Source of the DNA: Mannheimia sp041807705
GTDB taxonomy: Bacteria; Pseudomonadota; Gammaproteobacteria; Enterobacterales; Pasteurellaceae
Assembly: GCF_041807705.1 (NCBI RefSeq)
Contig: NZ_JBGTYY010000006.1
Coordinates: 1-64,000, forward strand
DNA: 64,000 bases
Reading direction: 5' to 3'
In this document: positions 8,765-16,860 of the stretch, piece by piece
How positions within the stretch are numbered: position 1 is the stretch's first letter
Layout: every line of letters begins with the position of its first letter
Made by a program: the position numbers and the translations under genes
Notes under the pieces: model-generated
Databases searched by the model: none
What the model was told of the DNA's origin: nothing
What the model saw: the letters and a program-made list of their open reading frames with translations, nothing else

Positions 8765-8780
8765 TGAGAGGTAGATCACA
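8765..8780. promoter_or_regulatory. CRP-like site upstream of the yia operon
   Basis: The sequence TGAGA-GGTAGA-TCACA keeps the TCACA half and four of five bases of the other half of the CRP consensus. It lies about 145 bases before dlgD, so catabolite control is plausible but the distance is long. Confidence 0.5.
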
Positions 8781-8795
8781 CTTTTAAGGAGATAA

Positions 8796-8842
8796 ACAAG
8801 CGGCTATTTTTTTGTAAATTTTTACTAAAAAATAGCCGCTTG
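8796..8842 (-). terminator. Uptake-signal inverted-repeat terminator after the SLC13 permease gene
   Basis: The arms ACAAGCGGCTATTTTTT and AAAAAATAGCCGCTTGT form a long perfect stem with an AT-rich loop. Each arm carries a one-mismatch uptake signal. It sits 31 bases beyond the permease stop on the minus strand and probably ends that transcript. Confidence 0.75.
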
Positions 8843-8872
8843 TATCTCAATGAACTTAATAACCCTTGTAAT

Positions 8873-10738
8873 TTATAGAGGGAAAAGCATCGGAATCACA
8901 AACACCGAAACTAGCATTACTAATACCGTAAATGGCACGCCGACTTTGACGAAATCCACAAATTTATAGCCTGCTGGGGCAAGCACCATTGTGTTTACTG
9001 GCGAGGAAACAGGGGTTATAAAGGCGGCTGAGGCAGAAACTGCCACAATCATCGCAAATGGTGCGGCTGAGTAGCCTAATTGGTTGGCGATAGCAATCGC
9101 AATAGGCATCACCAAAATTGCTGTAGCGGTGTTAGAAATAAAAGCACTTAGAATTGCCGTAAATACAAATAATACGATCAAGACAAAATGCACGTCTAAG
9201 CCTTGCATCACATCAAGTAAAAGGCGAACAGTTAAATCCACCCCGCCTGTTTTTTGTAGGGCGATAGAAAACGGCATCATACCGACAATTAAAATAATGC
9301 TTGGCATATGAATGGAATCATAGGCGCTCTTCATATCCACACAGCGGAATTTTCCTAACATCAAACAAGCAATCAATGCCGCCATTACATTCGGCACAAT
9401 GCCTGTAATCATCAGCACCACCATTGTGAATACAGAAAAGAGAGCGTGAGGTGCTTGGCTTAACGCAGGCGGTGCTTTTTTGCTTTCTTCTGGCGAACGT
9501 AACAGGAAGAAATCTCGGTTATCGTTATCCATTTGGCGAATTTGCTGCCAAACGCCCATCACGAGCAGAATATCCCCAAATTTTAATGGAGTATCAATCA
9601 AATCTTGTTGAATAATCTCATCGCCTCGCTTTAGCCCCACGATACTTAAATGATATTTTGAGCGGAATTTTAGCTCTTTAATCGTTTTACCAATACACTC
9701 CGCCTCAGGCATTACCGAGATTTCCGCCATTCCCACTGATTTAGAATGAGAAGAAAAATATTCACCTTTTAAGGTAATCGGGCGAAGTCCAAGTTCTTCA
9801 CAGCGTTGTTGGTAAAATTCATTATCTAAAGCCGTATCCAACAATAAAATATCTTTTGCTTGAAACACCTCATTTACGGAAGCACTTACGGTAATTTTTC
9901 TGAAATGTTTATTACGCTGAATTGCAACAATATTTAAACCGTGTTCAACCCGCAAGTTAAGCTGACCAATAGTTTTACCCACGCAGATAGAATCAGGCTC
10001 AACCAAAAGCATTTTTGCTCTGCCCTGTAGCTGATATTCTTCTATTAAGTGTGTCATTGAAAACTTTTGGGGCGAAATTTGGGAAGTATTTTGCTCGCTA
10101 TTATCTAGCCAACGGCGAGCAACTAGCATATAACCGATTCCCATCACAAGAATAATCAAACCAATCGGCGTAAAGCTAAAGAAATTAAAGCCTTCAAAAC
10201 CTGCTTTTACTAATTCGGAATGAGCTACAAGGTTTGGAGGTGTGGCAATTAAGGTCATCATACCGCTGATCAAGCCTGCAACGCTCAATGGCATCATTAA
10301 ACGGCGGGGGGAAATGCCCATTCCGGAGCAAATGGCTAATACCACAGGAATAAAAATCGCCACAATGCCGGTGGAACTCATAAAAGAGCCAAGCCCTGTA
10401 ATCGAAAGCATTAATAGCACTAAGACTTTGGTTTCACTCGCTCCTGATACACGCATTAGCCAATCACTGACTTGATTTGCTACCCCTGTCCGCACTAAAC
10501 CTTCGCCCACAATAAAAAGCAGAGCAATCAGTACCACGTTTGGATCGCTTAACCCTGCCAGCACTTCTTTTACCGATAAAATACCCGTTAAGCTAAAAAA
10601 GAGCATCACGATTAGGGCGACAACGTCCATACGCAGCTTGTTTTGAATAAATTGCCAAATAGCAAACACCAATAACGCCATTACCCAAAAGAGCGGCTGC
10701 TGTAGAAAATCAAGCACAAAAGCAAGAAGCGATTGCAT
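8873..10738 (-). CDS. SLC13-family permease with two RCK_C (TrkA-C) domains
   Basis: This 621-residue membrane protein has an N-terminal block of hydrophobic segments, two cytoplasmic TrkA-C domains in the middle (about residues 240-320 and 330-410; each has a GKTI..L motif and ends DILLL or DILLVMG), and a second hydrophobic block. That is the plan of the SLC13/DASS-like transporters often annotated as sulfate, citrate or sodium-coupled anion permeases. A GGAGGAT site sits eight bases before the second ATG of an ATGACTATG pair, so I chose 10738. The ligand is not deducible. It is a single-gene unit divergent from mtlA. Confidence 0.82.
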   Translation of the reverse strand: MQSLLAFVLDFLQQPLFWVMALLVFAIWQFIQNKLRMDVVALIVMLFFSLTGILSVKEVLAGLSDPNVVLIALLFIVGEGLVRTGVANQVSDWLMRVSGASETKVLVLLMLSITGLGSFMSSTGIVAIFIPVVLAICSGMGISPRRLMMPLSVAGLISGMMTLIATPPNLVAHSELVKAGFEGFNFFSFTPIGLIILVMGIGYMLVARRWLDNSEQNTSQISPQKFSMTHLIEEYQLQGRAKMLLVEPDSICVGKTIGQLNLRVEHGLNIVAIQRNKHFRKITVSASVNEVFQAKDILLLDTALDNEFYQQRCEELGLRPITLKGEYFSSHSKSVGMAEISVMPEAECIGKTIKELKFRSKYHLSIVGLKRGDEIIQQDLIDTPLKFGDILLVMGVWQQIRQMDNDNRDFFLLRSPEESKKAPPALSQAPHALFSVFTMVVLMITGIVPNVMAALIACLMLGKFRCVDMKSAYDSIHMPSIILIVGMMPFSIALQKTGGVDLTVRLLLDVMQGLDVHFVLIVLFVFTAILSAFISNTATAILVMPIAIAIANQLGYSAAPFAMIVAVSASAAFITPVSSPVNTMVLAPAGYKFVDFVKVGVPFTVLVMLVSVFVIPMLFPL

Positions 10739-10898
10739 AGTCATATCCTCCAAAATAGTTAGAGATAGATTACACCGCTTTAGGGAAATAAAAAAGCTGA
10801 GAAGATCAAAAAGAGAGAAATTCGTTAACAATTGCAACTATGTTACCACAATGAAAACCAACTTAATTTTAGGCAATTTTTTATATTACTCTTTAAAA

Positions 10899-10914
10899 TG
10901 TGATATAGATCACA
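10899..10914. promoter_or_regulatory. CRP site 1 upstream of mtlA
   Basis: TGTGA-TATAGA-TCACA is a perfect match to the CRP consensus dyad. It lies about 138 bases before mtlA in the divergent gap with the SLC13 permease. Confidence 0.85.
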
Positions 10915-10941
10915 TTTTAAAATAACGCCAAAAAAAATTAA

Positions 10942-10957
10942 TGTGATCTAGTTCACA
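10942..10957. promoter_or_regulatory. CRP site 2 upstream of mtlA
   Basis: TGTGA-TCTAGT-TCACA is a second perfect CRP dyad, centred 43 bases from the first, or about four helical turns. Two strong sites on one face of the DNA suggest cAMP-CRP activation of the mannitol operon. Confidence 0.85.
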
Positions 10958-11051
10958 TTTCTGAGAGAAACATTTTTGTAACTTTTTAAAATGGTGCTAT
11001 TTTGCACAGGATTTTATTCAACCCTTATTTTCTCTCCTTTTCGAGGTTCTT

Positions 11052-12929
11052 ATGTCTAATTTAAAAGTGAAAGTCCAAGGTTTTGGGCGTTTCTTATCAA
11101 ATATGGTGATGCCGAATATTGGTGCCTTCATTGCGTGGGGCTTTATTACGGCTCTGTTTATTCCAACCGGTTGGTTGCCGAACGAGACTTTTGCCAAGCT
11201 GGTCGGCCCGATGATTACTTACTTGCTGCCACTGTTAATCGGTTACAGCGGTGGTAAATTAGTCGGTGGCGAGCGTGGTGCAGTTGTGGGGGCAATTACC
11301 ACAATGGGTATCATCGTGGGTTCTGAAATCCCGATGTTCTTAGGTGCGATGATTGTCGGCCCTCTTGGTGGCTGGGCGATCAAAACGTTCGATAAAGCGA
11401 TTGACGGCAAAGTAAAAAGCGGTTTTGAGATGTTGGTAAACAACTTCTCGGTCGGGATCATCGGTATGATTTTGGCAATGCTTTCATTTGCCTTCATCGG
11501 CGGTATCGTCACCCAAATTTCTGCGGCATTAGGTGCAGGCGTGGGAGCATTAGTTGAAGCAGGTCTTCTGCCATTAACTTCAATTATTGTTGAGCCGGCG
11601 AAAATTCTGTTCTTAAACAACGCCATCAACCACGGTGTATTCACGCCACTTGGTACAGCACAAGCACAAGAAGTGGGCAAATCTATCTTATTCTTGATTG
11701 AAGCAAACCCGGGCCCGGGCTTTGGTATCTTGCTTGCCTATATGTTCTTTGGTCGTGGCACCGCAAAACAAACCGCAGGTAGTGCGTCAATCATTCACTT
11801 CTTAGGTGGTATTCACGAAATCTACTTCCCGTATGTGTTAATGAGCCCACGTTTAATTTTGGCTGTTATCGCAGGTGGTGCGGCAGGTGTTTTAACTAAC
11901 TCGCTATTAGGTGGTGGCTTAATTGCACCGGCTTCTCCGGGTTCTATCTTCGCCATTCTTGCGATGACAGCACCGGGTGCACATTTTGCGGTAATTGCTT
12001 CTGTCGTGGTTTCTTGTGCGGTAACCTTTGCGATTGCTTCAGTATTACTTAAAACACAAAAAACCGATGCTTCATTAGAAGATGCCCAAGCTCAAACTCA
12101 AGCAATGAAAGCAGAGAGCAAAGGTGTGGCAACGGCTGCAGTGAATGGTAACATCAATAAAATCTATGTTGCTTGTGATGCAGGTATGGGTTCAAGTGCG
12201 ATGGGTGCAAGTATGCTGCGTAAAAAAGTCCAATCGGCAGGTTTAAATATTGAAGTGCAAAACTTAGCGATTAACGATTTACCACAAGATGCACAGTTAG
12301 TGATTACCCACAAAGACTTAACGCCTCGTGCTCAACAGCGTGTGGCAACGGCTCAGCACTTATCATTAACGAACTTCTTAGACAGCGCATTCTATGACAG
12401 CTTAGTAGCAAAATTAGGAAATGACGTTGCTCCGCAAGCGGTTCAAAATGCACAAAATGTTGCAAATTCGGTTGTAGTTGAAGAAGCACAAGAAGAAGGC
12501 TTAAAATTACAGGCTTCGCAAGTGTTCTTAGGTTTAACAGCAAATAGCAAAGAAGAAGCTATCCGTTTTGCGGGTGAACAATTAGTGAAAGCTGGCTTTG
12601 TACAACCAAGCTATGTTGATGCAATGTTCGCCCGTGAAGAGTTAGTTTCCACTTACTTAGGCGAAGGCTTGGCGGTTCCGCACGGCACAAGTGATGCGAA
12701 AGACAGCGTGCTGAAAACCGGTATCGTAGTCTGCCAATATCCGAACGGCGTTCGTTTCACCGATGAAGAAGACGGCGTAGCGAAATTAGTCGTAGGTATT
12801 GCAGCCAAAGGCAACGACCACATTCAGATTTTAAGTGCGATTACCAATGCACTGGATGATGAAGAGGCGATGAAGACCTTAACACAAACCACCAATGTGG
12901 AAGAAGTGTTGGCGTTGTTGAGCAAATAG
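11052..12929 (+). CDS. mtlA: PTS mannitol-specific enzyme IICBA
   Basis: The 625-residue protein has three fused PTS modules: a membrane IIC domain (about 1-340, with NNAINHGVFTPLG and GGIHEIYFPYVL), a IIB domain with the phosphocysteine in VACDAGMGSSAMG (C375), and a IIA domain with the phosphohistidine in AVPHGTSDA (H544). It imports mannitol as mannitol-1-phosphate. Length is close to the 637 residues of E. coli MtlA. It heads the mtlA-mtlD-mtlR unit behind two CRP sites. The last eight codons are copied again after the N at 13017, an assembly artefact rather than a second gene. Confidence 0.96.
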   Translation: MSNLKVKVQGFGRFLSNMVMPNIGAFIAWGFITALFIPTGWLPNETFAKLVGPMITYLLPLLIGYSGGKLVGGERGAVVGAITTMGIIVGSEIPMFLGAMIVGPLGGWAIKTFDKAIDGKVKSGFEMLVNNFSVGIIGMILAMLSFAFIGGIVTQISAALGAGVGALVEAGLLPLTSIIVEPAKILFLNNAINHGVFTPLGTAQAQEVGKSILFLIEANPGPGFGILLAYMFFGRGTAKQTAGSASIIHFLGGIHEIYFPYVLMSPRLILAVIAGGAAGVLTNSLLGGGLIAPASPGSIFAILAMTAPGAHFAVIASVVVSCAVTFAIASVLLKTQKTDASLEDAQAQTQAMKAESKGVATAAVNGNINKIYVACDAGMGSSAMGASMLRKKVQSAGLNIEVQNLAINDLPQDAQLVITHKDLTPRAQQRVATAQHLSLTNFLDSAFYDSLVAKLGNDVAPQAVQNAQNVANSVVVEEAQEEGLKLQASQVFLGLTANSKEEAIRFAGEQLVKAGFVQPSYVDAMFAREELVSTYLGEGLAVPHGTSDAKDSVLKTGIVVCQYPNGVRFTDEEDGVAKLVVGIAAKGNDHIQILSAITNALDDEEAMKTLTQTTNVEEVLALLSK

Positions 12930-13130
12930 TCTCCTTATTTGTAGGGGCGGGTCCTGTGCCCGCCCTGAATTTTCATTAAACAAACGGGCGGGCACAGGAC
13001 CCGCCCCTACGATTTTNAAGTGTTGGCGTTGTTGAGCAAATAGTCTCCTTATTTGTAGGGGCGGGTCCTGTGCCCGCCCTGAATTTTCATTAAACAAACG
13101 GGCGGGCACAGGACCCGCCCCTACGATTTT
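12904..13130 (+). repeat. Exact 113-base direct duplication around a single N (assembly join)
   Basis: Bases 12904-13016 and 13018-13130 are identical and separated by one N at 13017. The first copy includes the last codons of mtlA; the second repeats them without a gene in front. This pattern is what a contig join gives when the overlapping ends are not merged. Each copy also holds a long hairpin. Confidence 0.9.
12941..13010. terminator. Long GTAGGGGCGGG palindrome between mtlA and mtlD
   Basis: Arms at 12941-12965 and 12986-13010 are perfect 25-base complements, with GTAGGGGCGGGTCCTGTGCC starting the left arm. A 20-base loop lies between. The same structure recurs at 13055-13124 because of the duplication. 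It is the longest member of the GTAGGG palindrome family here and could attenuate mtlA-mtlD readthrough or stabilise the mtlA message. Confidence 0.75.
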
Positions 13131-13148
13131 CTATAAAGGAAAGTAATT

Positions 13149-14288
13149 ATGAACGCACTCCATTTCGGTGCAGGCAATATCGGACGTGGTTTTATCGGCA
13201 AATTATTGGCAGATAGTGGCGTGTTCGTGACTTTTGCCGACATTAACCAAACTCAAATTGACCAAATCAACCAAAACAAACAATATGGCGTGAAAATTGT
13301 CGGCGATGCTAGCCGTGTTGAGATTGTGAAAAATATCGCCGCCATCAACTCAAAAGACGAAAATGCGGTGATCGAGCAGGTGAAAACCACCGACCTTATC
13401 ACGACTGCCGTTGGACCGAATGTGCTAGGCTTTATCGCCCCGTTATTCGCTAAAGCCTTAGTGGCTCGTGTCGAAAGTGGCAATACTCAGCCGTTAAATA
13501 TCATCGCCTGTGAAAATATGGTGCGTGGCACAACCTTCTTTAAAGGCAAAATTTTTGAAAACCTGACTGCCGAGCAACAAGCTGAAATTGAAAAAACGGT
13601 CGGCTTTGTGGACTCTGCTGTAGATAGAATTGTGCCACCTGCAGAGCTAAACGAGAACGATCCGCTTGAAGTAACGGTTGAAGAATTTAGTGAATGGATT
13701 GTGGATAAAACCCAGTTCAAAGGCTCAATTCCTGACATCAAAGGAATGGAATTAACCGATAACTTGATGGCGTTTGTGGAACGCAAACTATTCACCCTGA
13801 ACACCGGTCATTTAATCTGTGCCTACTTAGGCAAACAAGCAGGCGTGCAGTGGATTAAAGAAGCGATTGCGATTGACGAAATAAAATCAGCCGTAAAAGC
13901 GACAATGGAAGAAAGCGGTGCTGTGTTAATTCAACGTTATGGCTTTGACGAACAAGCTCACGCCGCTTATATCGAGAAAATCCTCAAACGCTTTGCCAAC
14001 CCGTATTTAAACGATGATGTAAACCGTGTTGGCCGTGAGCCAATTCGCAAGCTCAGCCCGAATGATCGTTTAATCAAGCCGCTTTCAGGCACATTGGAGT
14101 ATGGATTACCGCACACTCATTTAGTTAATGGTGTGGTAATGGCGTTGCAATATCGTAATGAAGAAGACCCACAAGCGGTCGAATTGAGCCAATTTATTGC
14201 AAATCACGGTGTAGCTGCTGCAGTTGAGAAATACACTGGTTTAACCAACCAAGCGGTGATTGAGAAGATTGTTGAACTGTATCAGTAA
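13149..14288 (+). CDS. mtlD: Mannitol-1-phosphate 5-dehydrogenase
   Basis: The 379-residue enzyme begins with the NAD-binding motif MNALHFGAGNIGRGFIG. It has the family's K..N.GH catalytic segment, RKLFTLNTGHLICAYLG, near residues 212-228. It oxidises mannitol-1-phosphate to fructose-6-phosphate. It has almost the same length as E. coli MtlD (382). An AAGGAAAG ribosome site precedes the ATG. It follows mtlA and is followed by mtlR 14 bases later, so the order matches the enterobacterial operon. Confidence 0.96.
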   Translation: MNALHFGAGNIGRGFIGKLLADSGVFVTFADINQTQIDQINQNKQYGVKIVGDASRVEIVKNIAAINSKDENAVIEQVKTTDLITTAVGPNVLGFIAPLFAKALVARVESGNTQPLNIIACENMVRGTTFFKGKIFENLTAEQQAEIEKTVGFVDSAVDRIVPPAELNENDPLEVTVEEFSEWIVDKTQFKGSIPDIKGMELTDNLMAFVERKLFTLNTGHLICAYLGKQAGVQWIKEAIAIDEIKSAVKATMEESGAVLIQRYGFDEQAHAAYIEKILKRFANPYLNDDVNRVGREPIRKLSPNDRLIKPLSGTLEYGLPHTHLVNGVVMALQYRNEEDPQAVELSQFIANHGVAAAVEKYTGLTNQAVIEKIVELYQ

Positions 14289-14302
14289 ATCTGGCAAACA
14301 TC

Positions 14303-14815
14303 GTGGACTACATAGACCAACTCAGTGAGGAAGCCACGTTACGAGGCTTTTTCACTACCGTAAATCAACTGTTTGCCAATGGGGTGGAACAGCTGATTGA
14401 GCGTGTGTTTCGCAAAACGGATTTTGCATTAAAATCGGTGGTGGATTCCTTGTTTGAACATCAAGGTCCACTAGCCGATCTCTCTGTTCGCTTAAAAGTT
14501 TTACTCGGTTTAGGGGTAATTTCGCCGAAAGTGTTTGAAGATATTTCGCTTTTTCTTGAGGTAAAATCCCATTTAAGCGATGAGGACGATGATTTCCCTT
14601 TCTCTCACCCTGCGGTGGTACAATTTGCCAAAGATTTAAACCACGTGGATTTTTTGCCGATTAATGAATTGCTGAATGTAAAGGCTACAAAGGGCGATAA
14701 AGATTCAATGCTGTTCCAAATGCAGCAAATGCGGTTAGAAAAAATGGTGCGTTCCAGCCTTATTTTGGCGGTAACTGAAATTGATGAACAGCTGAATGTG
14801 GAAAGCCCGTTGTAG
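14303..14815 (+). CDS. mtlR: Mannitol operon repressor MtlR
   Basis: This 170-residue protein matches MtlR, including VFRKTDFALKSVVDSLF, GPLADLSVRLKVLLGLGVIS and RLEKMVRSSLILAVTEI. MtlR proteins repress mtlA-mtlD but have no classical helix-turn-helix. The frame is best opened by the GTG at 14303, since no ATG lies upstream of conserved residues. The ribosome site is weak, which may keep the level low or couple translation to mtlD. It lacks about 25 N-terminal residues compared with E. coli MtlR (195). Confidence 0.88.
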   Translation: MDYIDQLSEEATLRGFFTTVNQLFANGVEQLIERVFRKTDFALKSVVDSLFEHQGPLADLSVRLKVLLGLGVISPKVFEDISLFLEVKSHLSDEDDDFPFSHPAVVQFAKDLNHVDFLPINELLNVKATKGDKDSMLFQMQQMRLEKMVRSSLILAVTEIDEQLNVESPL

Positions 14816-14995
14816 GTACGGTTGTTTGCACCTATTTACAAGCGGCCGTTTTATTAAAAAGCAATTAGGGAGAAAATTAACAATTTCATAAAATATAACC
14901 TTTTGCTTATTCCAAAAAAGCATATCACTTTCCTTTCTTTTATTTCATCGCAATAAAAAAGCACTTTAAGATAGCCTCAGTTAAACAATAATATA

Positions 14996-16054
14996 ATGTC
15001 TGTTCTTTCCGCATCTTTTGTTGAGTGGTTGCAAGCACACGCTGAGAGCTTAGATCAGTCTAACGATCACGCAGATTTATTAATCCGTAAGATTGCGGAG
15101 GAAAATATATTCAAAATTGGCGTGCCGACTGAATTAGGTGGCATTGGTGGCACTATAGTTGATGCGATTAAAGCGATTACGGAATTAGGCAAATATTCAA
15201 TGGCGGCTGCTTTTGTTTCGTGGGGGCATCGTACCTTTATCGAGCATATTATCGCCTCAAAAAATCCTATTCCCCGCCAAAGCTATTTGGCGGATCTGCT
15301 AAATGGCAATTTAACCGCAGGAACAGGTTTATCGAATGCAATGAAATTTCTCTCCGGCATTGAAGAGTTGAATGTGAATATTCGTGAAGAAAACGGTAAA
15401 CGCTATTTAAATGGCCGCCTGCCTTGGGTAACAAATTTACGTTCAGACCGCTTTGTTGCCAGTTTTGTTGCCGGCTTCCAAGATGAACGCAAACCGCTGG
15501 TGATTGCCGTTCCCTCAACTGCCGAAGGCTTAACCCGCACTAAAGAGCTGGAATTTATCTCGTTACAAGGCACAAATACCACCGCCCTTGTGTTTGAAGA
15601 TGTGGAGTTACAAGATGAATGGATCCTTGCCGATAATGCCCCAGAGTTTTTAGCGGCAACCCGCCCGGCATTCTTAGGTTTTCAATTTGGTATGCCGTTT
15701 GGATTAGTTGAACATAGCTTAGCCGAAACGGAAAAATCACTCCCATTCCGTCCCATTTTAACGTCTGAATGGCAAAACCAAGTTAATGCGTTAAATGACA
15801 TCAAAAACCGTTTATTCAGCGGTTTAAATGAGGAAGGTTATTTTATTCGCAATCCGAAAGAACTATTTCAGGTTAGAATTGATATTGTCGATGTAGTCGC
15901 ACAAACTATTCTGTTAGAACTCCAAGCCAGCGGTGGGCGTGGTTATCTCAAAAGTGATACATCAGGCTTCAGCCGGCGTTGGAAAGAAGCCGCATTCTTA
16001 CCTATTGTTACCCCAAGTGCGGTGCAGTTAAGAACGGTGCTGGCAAATTGTTAA
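14996..16054 (+). CDS. Acyl-CoA dehydrogenase family protein, function unknown
   Basis: The 352-residue protein has the acyl-CoA dehydrogenase architecture. A helical N-terminal part includes FKIGVPTELGGIGG (about 38-51). A beta domain follows with AGTGLSNAMKFLSG and GRLPWVTNLRSDRFV. The C-terminal helices include QASGGRGYLKSDTSGFSRRWKEAAFLPIVTP in two adjacent parts. FAD dependence is expected from the family. No fatty-acid oxidation partners are nearby, and length is slightly under the usual 380. It could act in sulfur or xenobiotic metabolism (DszC/SfnB-like relatives). Substrate unknown. No clear ribosome site is seen. Confidence 0.7.
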   Translation: MSVLSASFVEWLQAHAESLDQSNDHADLLIRKIAEENIFKIGVPTELGGIGGTIVDAIKAITELGKYSMAAAFVSWGHRTFIEHIIASKNPIPRQSYLADLLNGNLTAGTGLSNAMKFLSGIEELNVNIREENGKRYLNGRLPWVTNLRSDRFVASFVAGFQDERKPLVIAVPSTAEGLTRTKELEFISLQGTNTTALVFEDVELQDEWILADNAPEFLAATRPAFLGFQFGMPFGLVEHSLAETEKSLPFRPILTSEWQNQVNALNDIKNRLFSGLNEEGYFIRNPKELFQVRIDIVDVVAQTILLELQASGGRGYLKSDTSGFSRRWKEAAFLPIVTPSAVQLRTVLANC

Positions 16055-16061
16055 GAAATAG

Positions 16062-16086
16062 AGAGGCAACTATTGCCTCTTTTTTA
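16062..16086 (+). terminator. Terminator after the acyl-CoA dehydrogenase gene
   Basis: AGAGGCAA-CTA-TTGCCTCT followed by six T is a compact rho-independent terminator seven bases after the stop codon. Confidence 0.9.
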
Positions 16087-16167
16087 TTTGCAAAAAATTG
16101 AATAAAAATAACCGCTTGTAAATATAAAAAAGGACGCATTAAGCGCCCTAACTTTTATTATTTTCGA

Positions 16168-16713
16168 TTACGCAAAAGGCTGCAATTCAGGGTTGATTGG
16201 CGTTTCGGCAATGTTGTTCACATAGTTACATAAGGTTGCGAGGCTCACGCCTAAAATCACATCAATCGCATTTTGTTGGTTGTAACCTGTGGCAAAAAAT
16301 TCGTTTAATTGTGCTTCGCTTAATTTGGCTTTTTGTAGCATTACTGCAAGGGTGAAACGAGCCAGTGTGTCTAATTTATCATCAGAATCAATGCGAGCAG
16401 TAGCACGCAAAGCATTTACCACTTCTTCAGGCATTTTTAATGCTTTTAAGGCGATTTTAGTATGACCAGCCACGCAGAAGCCACAGCCATTTACTACTGC
16501 AGCTGTAATTTGCACTACTTCACGCTCTTCGGCAGTTAAGCTGTTGCGACCGTTAATGCCACCTACTGTGCGGTAAGTTTCTAATGCTGTTGGAGCATTG
16601 GCTAATACACCGATAAGATTTGGGATAAAACCATTTGCTTGTTGTACCGCTTTTAAGGCTTCTTGTGCAGCTTCAGGGGCAGATTCAATAGTATGAATTT
16701 GAAATTGAGACAT
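16168..16713 (-). CDS. Carboxymuconolactone decarboxylase / AhpD-like protein
   Basis: This 181-residue protein carries the AhpD-type redox motif: acidic residues in TAEEREVVQ (60-68) followed by C77-G-F-C80 and H84 (NGCGFCVAGHT). Proteins with this CxxCxxxH signature are thiol peroxidases or disulfide reductases, often recruited in oxidative stress. It stands alone, convergent with the acyl-CoA dehydrogenase gene. An AAGGAAT ribosome site precedes the ATG. The physiological partner is unknown. Confidence 0.82.
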   Translation of the reverse strand: MSQFQIHTIESAPEAAQEALKAVQQANGFIPNLIGVLANAPTALETYRTVGGINGRNSLTAEEREVVQITAAVVNGCGFCVAGHTKIALKALKMPEEVVNALRATARIDSDDKLDTLARFTLAVMLQKAKLSEAQLNEFFATGYNQQNAIDVILGVSLATLCNYVNNIAETPINPELQPFA

Positions 16714-16860
16714 AAATATTCCTTATCAGGTTGTTTATTGATGTAGTCCATCATAAATAAAAGGCTAATTCAGAACAAATCAAAATCACTATTTGATATA
16801 ACTAAAAGATCTTAAAAGGGAGTATAGTTGCCTATACTCCCTTCCTGTATCAGCTAGAAA

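Noticed and set aside
12879..13109. Minus-strand frame with two internal copies of PARLFNENSGRAQDPPL
   Set aside because: It is produced by the duplicated GC-rich hairpin and the N, not by a gene.
12904..13130. Direct repeats that could suggest a CRISPR-like or tandem repeat
   Set aside because: Only two copies, with no spacer, joined by a single N. An assembly join explains it.
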